From contig CABUHO010000008.1 in assembly GCA_902491395.1 (NCBI GenBank), positions 1 to 64,000 of the forward strand: a stretch of 64,000 bases of DNA, in the 5' to 3' direction. Origin of the DNA: an uncultured Collinsella sp. (GTDB lineage Bacteria > Actinomycetota > Coriobacteriia > Coriobacteriales > Coriobacteriaceae). The notes beneath the pieces are model-generated. The model was given only the letters and a program-made list of their open reading frames with translations, was not told the DNA's origin and made no database searches. A program made the position numbers and the translations under genes. The first letter of the stretch is position 1. Each line of letters begins with the position of its first letter. This document shows, in pieces, positions 14,836 through 22,790 of the stretch.

Positions 14836-15454
14836 GTTCTTGAACCGGCTGGGCGAGCTTCTGGCCTGCCTGCCGGCAGATCAGGTAAAGGAAACGCAGG
14901 AGTTCTACGCGGAGGCCATCGCCGACCGTATGGAGGACGGCATGACGGAGGCCGAGGCTGTGGCCGCCATGGGCACGCCCGGTGAGGTCGCCGAGGCAAC
15001 GCTCGACGAACTGCCCGCCGTGCCGCGCGCGATCGCGAGGACCAAGCGCAAGAGCACGGCACTTCTATGGGCGCTCGCCATCGTGGGCTCTCCGGTATGG
15101 ATTCCGCTGCTGCTCGCGTTCGTCGCCGTTGCCGCTGCAGTCTACATCTGTATTTGGGTTCTTGCGCTCTGCGCGTGGATCGTGGCCGCGGCATTCGGGG
15201 GCGCGGGCCTGGTAGGGCTCCTGTTCGCCGTGGACGGCATCATTATCGGGCATGTTCCGTACGTTTTGGCCTCGATGGGAATGGGATTCGCTTCCATCGG
15301 TGTGGCGCTCCTCACGGGAGCCGGCGCCTGGACGGCGTCCAAGCAGATCGCGCGCCTCTCTGCCCTTTGGGCGAAGAAAGCCGTTTCGCCCTTCTGGAAA
15401 GATCGAGGCAATAAGAGCCGCATGGGCGCCGAAGCGGCGCCGCTCACGGCATAG
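14822..15454 (+). CDS. DUF1700 (HAAS-domain) membrane protein
   Basis: A 210-residue protein. The N-terminal helical cytoplasmic domain (MTRDEFLNRLGELLACLPADQVKETQEFY...AVAAMGTPGEVA) is typical of DUF1700/HAAS proteins. It is followed from about residue 78 by hydrophobic segments forming around four membrane helices and a basic C-terminus. HAAS domains are thought to sense or transmit envelope signals with partner PadR regulators. The gene overlaps padR by 14 nt, so translation is coupled; its ATG sits inside the padR end. Confidence 0.88.
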   Translation: MTRDEFLNRLGELLACLPADQVKETQEFYAEAIADRMEDGMTEAEAVAAMGTPGEVAEATLDELPAVPRAIARTKRKSTALLWALAIVGSPVWIPLLLAFVAVAAAVYICIWVLALCAWIVAAAFGGAGLVGLLFAVDGIIIGHVPYVLASMGMGFASIGVALLTGAGAWTASKQIARLSALWAKKAVSPFWKDRGNKSRMGAEAAPLTA

Positions 15455-15468
15455 GAAGGAGTGCAAAC

Positions 15469-15732
15469 ATGTCCAGCGTAAAAAGGATTTACCTTGCCGT
15501 AGCGGGTGGGCTTGTTGCCACGGGGCTCGTCCTGGCTGCTATCGGATTTGTGGCCTCCGGCTTTAACCTCGCTGTGCTCAACACGCAGATCGACCTGCGC
15601 GATGACACCATCATTCTGGGTGGTGTTGAAATAGACGACCCGACAGGGCTTCCACTCATCGAGCAGCTTGCCGAGGTCGGCGAGATCCATATTGGATCTG
15701 CAACGACTGGTTCGTCTTCTCCTCGCAAATGA
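15469..15732 (+). CDS. Short membrane-anchored protein, probable truncated DUF4097-type gene
   Basis: The 87-residue product has one N-terminal membrane helix (LAVAGGLVATGLVLAAIGFVASGF), a short polar stretch, and then ends. Its place, third after padR and DUF1700, is where a DUF4097 beta-strand-repeat protein is normally found. The N-terminal anchor fits that type, as in the complete DUF4097 gene at 61959-62858 in this window. The repeat region is missing, and a transposase remnant lies downstream. GAAGGAG precedes the ATG. Probably a decayed gene, although a functional micro-membrane protein cannot be excluded. Confidence 0.6.
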   Translation: MSSVKRIYLAVAGGLVATGLVLAAIGFVASGFNLAVLNTQIDLRDDTIILGGVEIDDPTGLPLIEQLAEVGEIHIGSATTGSSSPRK

Positions 15733-16059
15733 TCGAGCTCGTAGCAGCCGTCCCCCCCTTCGGGCGCACCACGACGGGCATGAGCACGCCGCGCTCGGAG
15801 CCTTTTTGCGAGACCTTCCGTCACGCTCTTCCTGCGTGGTGAACCGGTCATCGACCGACGAGAGGCTGATGGGAATCTCTCGACTTCGGGCCAATCCCGC
15901 TCACCGATCTGGTCTTCCTTCGTGATGCGCACATAAGCGAGCAGACACCGCGCAGTGCTTCAGCGCGGCCGCACTTCCACGTCTATGACGGAGGTGCCCG
16001 GCGGCGTCTTGGCAATCCCCTTGTTTGCAGGCGTTAGCGCGTGGGGATCGCCCACTCGG
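15733..16059. other. Degenerate DNA between the truncated gene and the IS110 remnant
   Basis: No intact gene is visible. On the minus strand, protein-like stretches appear in different frames: LAYVRITKEDQIGERDWPEV near 15870-15930, then ISLSSVDDRFTTQEERDG and SQKGSERGVLMPVVVRPKGG. This would fit one decayed gene with frameshifts, whose family I do not recognise. The neighbouring transposase fragment suggests insertion and deletion events here. Confidence 0.35.
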
Positions 16060-16215
16060 GGGTCGAGGCCGCCGAGGACGGCGGCGAACCTCGCGGTGTC
16101 ATTCGACATCGCGAGGTTCCCGGACCATGACCACCTGGCCTCGTACCGCGGCATAGCCCCAAGGGTGAGGAGCTTCGGCACGTCGATCAGGGCGCCCGCG
16201 CAGCGTCGGCCGGTC
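16060..16215 (+). pseudogene. IS110-family transposase C-terminal remnant
   Basis: Reading 16078-16194 gives TAANLAVSFDIARFPDHDHL followed by ASYRGIAPRVRSFGTSIR. This matches the conserved helix-hairpin-helix/C-terminal part of IS110 transposases (typically I-RF...LASYAGIAPR...SGTSIR). Upstream and downstream parts of the transposase, including the N-terminal DEDD domain, are missing and no start is available, so it is a dead fragment. It adjoins the end of livF. Confidence 0.65.
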
Positions 16216-16236
16216 CGCCGTTCGGCAGAACGGCGG
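16215..16236 (-). terminator. Candidate hairpin at the end of the liv operon
   Basis: CCGCCGTTC (16215-16223) pairs perfectly with GAACGGCGG (16228-16236). On the minus strand it follows the livF stop by 6 nt. There is no T-run, so it may be a Rho-dependent or weak terminator, or a leftover of the IS110 element. Confidence 0.4.
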
Positions 16237-16242
16237 AAGTCC

Positions 16243-16956
16243 CTAGCCGCCCAGGTAAGCCTTGCGGACGTTGTCGTCGTGCAGGAGCTCTTGGCCGGTG
16301 CCGGTCATGGTGATCTTGCCGGTCTCGAGCACGTAGCCGCGCGTGGCGATTGAAAGCGCCATCTGGGCGTTCTGCTCGACCAGAAGCACCGTGGTACCGG
16401 CCTTGTGCAGGTCCTCGACAATCTGGAAGATCTGCTCAATCAGAATCGGCGCCAGACCCATGGAAGGCTCATCGAGCATGAGCAGCTTGGGGTTGCTCAT
16501 AAGGGCGCGCCCCATAACGAGCATCTGCTGTTCGCCGCCCGAAAGGGTGCCGGCGACCTGGCGACGGCGCTCCTTAAGTCGCGGGAACTGCTCGTAGACG
16601 CGCTCAAGGCCCGGAGCCACCGTGGACTTGGGCTGCGTGTAGGCGCCCATCTCCAGGTTCTCCTCGACCGTCATCTGCAAAAAGGCGCGACGGCCCTCGG
16701 GAACCTGGGCCAGGCCCTTGCCCACCAGTTTATCGGCAGGCGTATGGGTAATGTCCTCGCCCATAAACTTGATGGAGCCGGTCTTGGAACGCAGCAGGCC
16801 CGAGACGGTTTTAAGCGTCGTGGACTTACCGGCGCCGTTCGCGCCGATCAGGGCCACGATCTCGCCCTCGTTGACGTTAAAGGAGATGTCCTTGATGGCG
16901 TGGATAGCGCCGTACCAGACGTTGATGTTGTAGACGGAAAGCATCGGCTCTGCCAT
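16243..16956 (-). CDS. livF: Branched-chain amino acid ABC transporter, ATP-binding protein LivF
   Basis: Second ATPase of the LIV importer. The 237-residue protein has Walker A GANGAGKST, the ABC signature LSGGEQQMLVMGRAL, Walker B LLMLDEPSMGLAP and the switch His in LLVEQNAQMA. LivF-specific features are a compact length and the N-terminus LSVYNINVWYGAIHAIKDIS. It starts immediately after the livG stop (TAA then ATG), with GGGGGAG inside the livG end, so it is translationally coupled. Last gene of livK-H-M-G-F. Confidence 0.95.
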   Translation of the reverse strand: MAEPMLSVYNINVWYGAIHAIKDISFNVNEGEIVALIGANGAGKSTTLKTVSGLLRSKTGSIKFMGEDITHTPADKLVGKGLAQVPEGRRAFLQMTVEENLEMGAYTQPKSTVAPGLERVYEQFPRLKERRRQVAGTLSGGEQQMLVMGRALMSNPKLLMLDEPSMGLAPILIEQIFQIVEDLHKAGTTVLLVEQNAQMALSIATRGYVLETGKITMTGTGQELLHDDNVRKAYLGG

Positions 16957-17817
16957 TTAGTTCTCCCCCTTATCCTGCTTGCCCAGATATGCCTCAATTA
17001 CGGCATCGTTGTTCTGGATCTCCTCGGCCGTGCCCTTGGCGATGACCTTACCAAAGTTGAGCACGCAGATGCCCTCGCAGATGTTCATGACGAGCGACAT
17101 ATCATGCTCGATAAGCATAATGGCGATGCCAAAGGTGTCGCGGATCTTGACGATGTTCTCCATGAGCTCCGCGGTCTCGGACGGGTTCATGCCGGCGGCA
17201 GGCTCGTCGAGCAGCAGCAGTTTGGGGTTGGTGGCAAGCGCGCGGACGATCTCCAGACGACGCTGGGCGCCGTAAGGCAGCGAGCCGGCCTGCTCGTTTG
17301 CCAGGTGCTCCATATCAAAGATGGACAGCAGCTCCATGGCGCGCTCGTGGGCGGCCTTCTCGTGCTTCCAGTACGTCGGCAGACGCAGCACGCCCTCAAA
17401 ACCAGAGTAGCGCTCCTGGTTGTGCAGGCCGACCTTAACGTTGTCCTCCACCGTCATGGTGTTGAACAGGCGAATGTTCTGGAACGTACGGGCGATACCC
17501 ATACGGTTGACCTGATAGACCGACTTGCCCGAGGTGTCCTCGCCGTCGAGCAGGATAGTACCGTGCGTGGGCTGGTACACCTTGGTGAGCAGGTTGAAGA
17601 CCGTGGTCTTACCGGCACCGTTGGGACCGATCAGACCGGCGATCTCGGTCTTACCGATGGTCAGGCTAAAGTCGTCGACTGCCTTAAGGCCGCCAAATTC
17701 AATGCCCAAGTGGATGCACTCGAGCGCCGGGCGCTGGCCCAGGTCGCGGTCGGGAACGATGGCGCCAGAAGGATACGGGACCATCTTGCCCTTGTCGAAC
17801 TCAAACTTACTGGGCAT
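16957..17817 (-). CDS. livG: Branched-chain amino acid ABC transporter, ATP-binding protein LivG
   Basis: First ATPase of the importer, 286 residues. Seen: Walker A GPNGAGKTTVFNLLTKVYQP, the LivG-type variant signature LPYGAQRRLEIVRAL, Walker B LLLLDEPAAGMNPSE and IEHDMSLVM. Start: the ATG at 17815-17817 has AAGGAGGTG 8 nt upstream and overlaps the livM end by 11 nt; the longer frame to 17844 would remove that ribosome site from use. The N-terminus carries about 30 extra residues before the ABC domain. Confidence 0.95.
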   Translation of the reverse strand: MPSKFEFDKGKMVPYPSGAIVPDRDLGQRPALECIHLGIEFGGLKAVDDFSLTIGKTEIAGLIGPNGAGKTTVFNLLTKVYQPTHGTILLDGEDTSGKSVYQVNRMGIARTFQNIRLFNTMTVEDNVKVGLHNQERYSGFEGVLRLPTYWKHEKAAHERAMELLSIFDMEHLANEQAGSLPYGAQRRLEIVRALATNPKLLLLDEPAAGMNPSETAELMENIVKIRDTFGIAIMLIEHDMSLVMNICEGICVLNFGKVIAKGTAEEIQNNDAVIEAYLGKQDKGEN

Positions 17818-18886
17818 CGGCTGCCACCTCCTTCTTGGAAGCAAAGCGGTCCTTAATGCGTGCGAAGAACGACTTGAGCTGCGGGTTGTTGGTAAAGATC
17901 ATGACCAGAATCAGCACGATGGCGTAGATGAGCATGCGGTAGTCCGAGAACTGACGGAGCAGCTCGGGAAGCACCGTGAGCAACGCCGCCGCGATGACGG
18001 AGCCGCGCATATTGCCCAGACCGCCCAGGACCACGAACACCAGGATGAGGATGGACGTGTTGAAGTCGAACTTGGTGGCGGAAAGCTGCGAGAAGTTACC
18101 GCCGAAGAGGGCTCCGGCAGCGCCGGCGAGAGCGGCGGAAACCACGAAGGCGATCATGCGGTACTCGGTGACGGAGATGCCCACGGACTCGGCAGCGATC
18201 TTGTTGTCGCGCACGGCCATAATGGCACGGCCGGTACGGCTGCGAACCAGGTTGAGCACGATCACGAGTGCGACCATGACCAGGATGGCACCGGCGAGGA
18301 AGGTCGAGTACGTCGACACGCCCGATGCGCCCTGCGCGCCCTTGATGATGGCGGTGCCGTCCTCGAGCAGGTGCAGGTCGTCGATCGTGGAGTTACCTGT
18401 GATGTTAAAGATCACATGCAGGCCGCGGGAGTCGACGCCCACGATAAGGCAGGTGACGATCTCTTTGATGATCTCGCCAAAGGCCAGCGTCACGATAGCC
18501 AGGTAATCGCCGCTCAGGCGAAGGACCGGGATGCCGATCAAGAAGCCCAGGATGGCGGCAGCGATGGCACCGACCACGATGCTGATGATAAGGCGCACCG
18601 GATCGGAGGGAACGGCGCTCTCCAGCGCGACCGCGGTAACGATGCCCGTATAGGCGCCGACGCTCATAAAGCCCGCGTGGCCCAGCGACAAGTCGCCCGC
18701 GATGCCGACGACGAGGTTAAGGGAGATGGCCATGACGATATAGGCCGTGATGGGAACCAGCTGACCGGCGATCATGCGCGGAATCATATGGTTGGACTGC
18801 ATAAAGAACACGATGGCGAACGCCACAAGGCACATGGCGTACGTAACAAAGTCGTGACGCGTCTGCTTGTCTTTAAGAAACTTCAT
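17807..18886 (-). CDS. livM: Branched-chain amino acid ABC transporter permease LivM
   Basis: Membrane permease of the importer, 359 residues, with eight or more hydrophobic segments and the conserved GDLSLGHAGFMSVGAYTG and GDYLAIVTLAFGEI motifs that contact the ATPases. The C-terminal tail is cytosolic and basic. Start: ATG at 18884-18886 with AGGTGAG upstream; a GTG at 18895, directly after the livH stop, is an alternative. Overlaps livG. Confidence 0.94.
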   Translation of the reverse strand: MKFLKDKQTRHDFVTYAMCLVAFAIVFFMQSNHMIPRMIAGQLVPITAYIVMAISLNLVVGIAGDLSLGHAGFMSVGAYTGIVTAVALESAVPSDPVRLIISIVVGAIAAAILGFLIGIPVLRLSGDYLAIVTLAFGEIIKEIVTCLIVGVDSRGLHVIFNITGNSTIDDLHLLEDGTAIIKGAQGASGVSTYSTFLAGAILVMVALVIVLNLVRSRTGRAIMAVRDNKIAAESVGISVTEYRMIAFVVSAALAGAAGALFGGNFSQLSATKFDFNTSILILVFVVLGGLGNMRGSVIAAALLTVLPELLRQFSDYRMLIYAIVLILVMIFTNNPQLKSFFARIKDRFASKKEVAADAQ

Positions 18887-18895
18887 AACGCTCAC

Positions 18896-19777
18896 CTACA
18901 CCTTCTCGGGGACGTACTTGCCCAAGAGGCCGGCAGGCTTGACGAGCAGGACGATGATCAAAACACCAAAGACGATGGAGTTGGCAAGGCTCGTGGAAAT
19001 GTAAGCCTGTGCCATCGCCTCGATGATGCCGATGAGAATGCCACCGACAAAGGCACCGGGGATGGAGCCGATACCGCCGAAGACGGCGGCGTCGAAGGCC
19101 TTGATGCCAGGCATGGCGCCCGTGGTGGGTTGCAGGACCGGCGAGTAGGAGCACAGGAGCACACCGGCGATGGCGGCAAGGGCGGAGCCGATGGCAAACG
19201 TCATCGAGATGGTACGGTTGACGTTGATGCCCATGAGCTGAGCGGCTGCCTTGTCCTCGGACACGGCGCGCATGGCCTTGCCCATCTTGGTCTTACCTGT
19301 AAAGAACATCAGACCGGCCATGATAACCAGGCAGGCGACGATGGTGACGAGCGAAACGGCGCTTACATTGAACTTGGCCAAGAACTCCGGCACCTGGAAG
19401 GTGACGAGCGAAGTGAAGTTCTTGGGCGTGGCGCCCCACAGAAGCTGCGCGGCGTTCTGCAGGAAGTAAGACACGCCGATGGCCGTGATCAGAACGGCCA
19501 GCGGGCCCGCCTGACGCAGCGGCTTGTATGCCAGACCCTCGATGAGAACACCGAGAACGGTGCAGACCACACAAGAGAGAATTACAGATGCCCAGCCCGG
19601 GAGGCCGAGATACGACGTGGCACAGAACGAGACATAGGCACCGACCATGATAACGTCGCCGTGAGCGAAGTTCAGCATCTTGGCGATACCGTAGACCATG
19701 GTGTAGCCCAACGCGATGATGGCGTAGACGCTGCCCATGGACAGGCCGTTGACCAGGTATTGGATAAAGACCGTCAT
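18896..19777 (-). CDS. livH: Branched-chain amino acid ABC transporter permease LivH
   Basis: Second permease, 293 residues. It has the LivH N-terminal signature (FIQYLVNGLSMGSVYAIIAL followed by GYTMVYGIAKMLNFAHGDV), and near residues 190-210 the AVSEDKAAAQLMGINVNRTI segment, the EAA-like loop for ATPase contact. Start: ATG at 19775-19777, 9 nt after GGGGG; an ATG at 19786 is too close to that site. It lies 138 nt downstream of livK, with a hairpin in the gap. Confidence 0.94.
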   Translation of the reverse strand: MTVFIQYLVNGLSMGSVYAIIALGYTMVYGIAKMLNFAHGDVIMVGAYVSFCATSYLGLPGWASVILSCVVCTVLGVLIEGLAYKPLRQAGPLAVLITAIGVSYFLQNAAQLLWGATPKNFTSLVTFQVPEFLAKFNVSAVSLVTIVACLVIMAGLMFFTGKTKMGKAMRAVSEDKAAAQLMGINVNRTISMTFAIGSALAAIAGVLLCSYSPVLQPTTGAMPGIKAFDAAVFGGIGSIPGAFVGGILIGIIEAMAQAYISTSLANSIVFGVLIIVLLVKPAGLLGKYVPEKV

Positions 19778-19853
19778 GTTCCACATCCCCCTTTCGAATA
19801 GGTTTCCAGTTAATGTATGAAACAGGGACGTTACACTGTCCCTAGATACCAAG

Positions 19854-19884
19854 CAAGCAGGGAAGGCCAAACCTCCCCTGCTTG
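19854..19884 (-). promoter_or_regulatory. Intercistronic hairpin between livK and livH
   Basis: CAAGCAGGG (19854-19862) pairs with CCCTGCTTG (19876-19884), and a second small stem GGGAC/GTCCC lies at 19824-19841. No T-run follows. Such a stem after the binding-protein gene is expected to protect the upstream mRNA, giving more LivK than membrane components, as in other ABC importer operons. Confidence 0.5.
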
Positions 19885-19915
19885 GGATCAAAACCGCTCT
19901 ATGTAAGGCGGCTTA

Positions 19916-21103
19916 TTAGGCCTGTACGTACTTGCCGTCGGTGATGACGTACGCCGTGGGCTCCTTCTGGACCTGGCCCTTATCGTTCCAGGTGAGCTTG
20001 CCGGTCAGACCGTCAACGGTAATCTTGAGCATAGCCTTAGGCAGCTTCTCGGCGACCTCGGTCGGGTCGGCGTCGACACCAAGACCGGCCTCCTCGAGGG
20101 CCTCGGCCACCGCGTGCACGCCGTCGTAAGCGTCGGCGGCAAACTGGTCCGGAGTCTCGCCATACTTATCCTTGTAAGCGTTGACGAAGTCGGCGTTCTT
20201 CTCGTCGTCGGCGGAGAACGGGGTCATGAGCAGCAGACCCTCGGCAAGAGAGGTGTCGAAGCCCTCAACGCCCAGGATGCCGTCCATGCCGTCGCAACCC
20301 ATCATCTTGACGTCGTAGCCCATGTCCTTGGCGTTCTTGAGCAGGACGGACGCTGGCGTGTAGTAGATCGGCGCAAAGATCATGGTGGCGCCGGCCTGCT
20401 TGGCCTTGGTCAGCTGGTTGGTAAAGCTCGTGGCGGAGTCGTCCTTAAAGGTCTCCTCGTCGACAACCTCGAGCTTGGACTCAGCGGCCTGGGCCTTAAA
20501 GGCATCCGCGACACCCGAAGAATAAGCGTCGCCGGAGTTATAGAACAGCACGAACTTCTCGTCCGCATACTTCTGCGCCAGGAACTTGGCAGCGTTGACG
20601 CCCTGGTTGGGATCGGTAAAGCAAACCTGGAAGACGCAATCCTTGCCCTTGGTGACGTCCTCGGAGGACGCGGACGGAGTGATCATGAACGTCTCGGGGT
20701 CGTTACCGCACTCGGCGGCAACGGCAACCGACGCGCCCGTGGTGGTCGGGCCGACGAGGGCCTGCATGCCCCAGTCGAGCAGGGTGTTAAAGGCGTTGAC
20801 GGCCTTCTCGCCGTCGGCCTGGTCATCCTCGGCCTTGCTGGCAAGCGGCAGCTCCTTGGTCGAGAAATCCTTGCAGCCAAGCTCGACACCCTGGGTAACG
20901 GACTTGCCGTAGGACGCGTTGGCGCCGGTCAGCGGTCCGATGGTGCCGATCTTAAACGAAGCGTCGCCCGAAGCGGAACCGCTGTCGCCGCCGTTGGAGG
21001 AGCAGCCAGCTAGAATGGACATCGCCCCCAGACCTGCTGCGCTCGCGATAACGCTCCTGCGATTCATAACAGGGTTCAATGACTTACCGGTGAGGCTCGA
21101 CAT
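19916..21103 (-). CDS. livK: Branched-chain amino acid-binding lipoprotein, copy 1
   Basis: Substrate-binding component of the LIV importer, 395 residues, a Leu/Ile/Val-type periplasmic-binding-protein fold anchored outside the membrane. The N-terminus has MNRRSVIASAAGLGAMSILAGC. The arginine pair before the hydrophobic stretch suggests Tat export, and LAGC is a lipobox with the lipidated Cys near residue 34. A Gly/Ser/Asp linker follows, then FKIGTIGPLTGANASYG. GAGGAGA precedes the ATG. First gene of the livKHMGF unit. A closely similar copy lies upstream at 21375-22541. Confidence 0.93.
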   Translation of the reverse strand: MSSLTGKSLNPVMNRRSVIASAAGLGAMSILAGCSSNGGDSGSASGDASFKIGTIGPLTGANASYGKSVTQGVELGCKDFSTKELPLASKAEDDQADGEKAVNAFNTLLDWGMQALVGPTTTGASVAVAAECGNDPETFMITPSASSEDVTKGKDCVFQVCFTDPNQGVNAAKFLAQKYADEKFVLFYNSGDAYSSGVADAFKAQAAESKLEVVDEETFKDDSATSFTNQLTKAKQAGATMIFAPIYYTPASVLLKNAKDMGYDVKMMGCDGMDGILGVEGFDTSLAEGLLLMTPFSADDEKNADFVNAYKDKYGETPDQFAADAYDGVHAVAEALEEAGLGVDADPTEVAEKLPKAMLKITVDGLTGKLTWNDKGQVQKEPTAYVITDGKYVQA

Positions 21104-21374
21104 GCGGCTCTCCTCTCAAATCTCGTCGGGTTTCGGTTACCCAACAGGCCATCCTTCGCCGTGTTCGGCGTTCGCAAAATAGTAGACGCTTTAGTTGAGA
21201 AAAGTGGCGATTATTTCAACTATTCTTTTGTTTTGTCCGTTTATCCATAATTATGCGTATTTCTATTGGTTTATGCAGTTTAGCCACTTTATTGTGTGAA
21301 AGTAATGTTTCCATTCTGTTACAAGCTTCCCTGTCCTGATTAAAACGGCCTCACCGGTAGCGCTTTATACGCAC

Positions 21375-22541
21375 TTAGGCGGCGATGTACTTGCCGTCCT
21401 GGATCACATAGGCTGTAGCGGGCTTCTCGACTTGGCCCTCGTCGTTCCACGTGAGCTCGCCCGTCAGGCCCTCGATCTTGATCTTGCGCATGGCCTTGGC
21501 AAGATCGCCGGCAATGTCGGCGCCGTCGGCCGTAATATCGATGTCTGCCTTATCGATAGCCTCGACAATCGCATGGACGCAGTCATAGGCATCGGCGGCA
21601 AACTGGTTGGGCGTCTCGTCGTAGGCGTCCTTATATGCCTTGACGAAGTCGGCGTTCTTCTCATCGTCGGCAGAGAACGGGGTCATGAGCAGCACGCCCT
21701 CGGCAAGGGAGGTGTCGAAGCCCTCAACGGAGAGCAGGCCGTCCATGCCGTCGGTACCCATGAGGGTCATGTCGTATCCCATGTCCTTGGCGTTCTTGAG
21801 CAAAACGGACGCCGGCGTGTAGTAGATCGGCGCAAAGATGAGCGTGGCGCCGGCCTCCTTGGCCTTGGTGAGCTGGTTGGTAAAGCTCGTGGAGGAGTCG
21901 TCCTTAAAGGTCTCGGTATCGACGATATCAAGTTTGGACTCCTTGGCCTGCTCGGCAAAGGCATCGGCAACACCCGAGCTGTACGTATCGCCGGAGTTGT
22001 AGAACAGGGCGATCTTGGCGTCCGCATACTTCTCGGCCAAGAACTTCGCGGCACTCGTGCCCATGGTGGGGTCGGTGAAGCAGACCTGGAAGACCGTGGT
22101 CTTGTCCTTGGTGACGTCGAGCGACGAAGCGGATGGCGTGACCATGAGCATGTCGTCGGCAATCTCGCCCGAGACGGCAACGGCGGCACCGGTGGTGACG
22201 GGGCCGACGAGCGCCTGCATGCCCCAGTCGCACAGGGTATTGAAGGCGTTGATGGCCTTCTCGCCGTCGGCGACGTCGTCCTCGGACTTAAGCGAGAGCT
22301 TGAGGTCCTTGGTCGAGAAATCCTTGACGGCGAGCTTGGCACCCTTCTCGACCGAGACACCATAGGTTGCCGCGGCGCCGGTCAGAGGACCGATGACGCC
22401 GATCTTGAATGCGCCGTCTTCATCGGCGGAGCCGCCATCCGAACCACCCGAGGAGCAGCCGGCAAGTGCGACGGTGCTGCCGAGCGCGGCGGCGCCGGCG
22501 AGGAAGTTCCTACGGCTGAGCGTGCTGTTGATGTTGAACAT
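21375..22541 (-). CDS. livK: Branched-chain amino acid-binding lipoprotein, copy 2
   Basis: A 388-residue paralogue of the adjacent binding protein. Whole segments are nearly identical (DWGMQALVGP, QVCFTDP, TSFTNQLTKAK, FAPIYYTPASVLLKNAKDMG, LAEG-LLMTPFSADDEKNADF). The N-terminus has a clear Tat motif SRRNFLAG and lipobox LAGC. Start: ATG at 22539-22541 after AAAGGGGGG. It reads toward livK copy 1 with 271 nt between them, where an AT-rich stretch could hold a separate promoter. The two receptors probably feed the same LivHMGF channel with different ligand preference. Confidence 0.92.
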   Translation of the reverse strand: MFNINSTLSRRNFLAGAAALGSTVALAGCSSGGSDGGSADEDGAFKIGVIGPLTGAAATYGVSVEKGAKLAVKDFSTKDLKLSLKSEDDVADGEKAINAFNTLCDWGMQALVGPVTTGAAVAVSGEIADDMLMVTPSASSLDVTKDKTTVFQVCFTDPTMGTSAAKFLAEKYADAKIALFYNSGDTYSSGVADAFAEQAKESKLDIVDTETFKDDSSTSFTNQLTKAKEAGATLIFAPIYYTPASVLLKNAKDMGYDMTLMGTDGMDGLLSVEGFDTSLAEGVLLMTPFSADDEKNADFVKAYKDAYDETPNQFAADAYDCVHAIVEAIDKADIDITADGADIAGDLAKAMRKIKIEGLTGELTWNDEGQVEKPATAYVIQDGKYIAA

Positions 22542-22790
22542 GGTGTCCCCCCTTTCGCTGGCCGCGGTGCGGCCGTCTTGCGGTACAGGGCAAACCTTAT
22601 GGTTCAAACGTTGACAGTTTGTTACGGAACTTCGTTTGTAGCGAGCGTGTTTCCAATGTTTCCGCAGCGTTTCGGGGGTAGCGTTTTGTGCGGCTCCTGT
22701 TGCCTGGCAAGCACGCGCCCTCGGTTCACGCTAGAATGCACTCAACCTTAACTGGTCAATCATCCATACAGATGCACGAAGGAGCTATCT

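Noticed and set aside
17525..19801. A 758-codon plus-strand open frame over livG, livM and livH
   Set aside because: It crosses three real overlapping genes on the other strand, and its translation is Asp/Gly/His-rich filler typical of antisense frames in GC-rich DNA.
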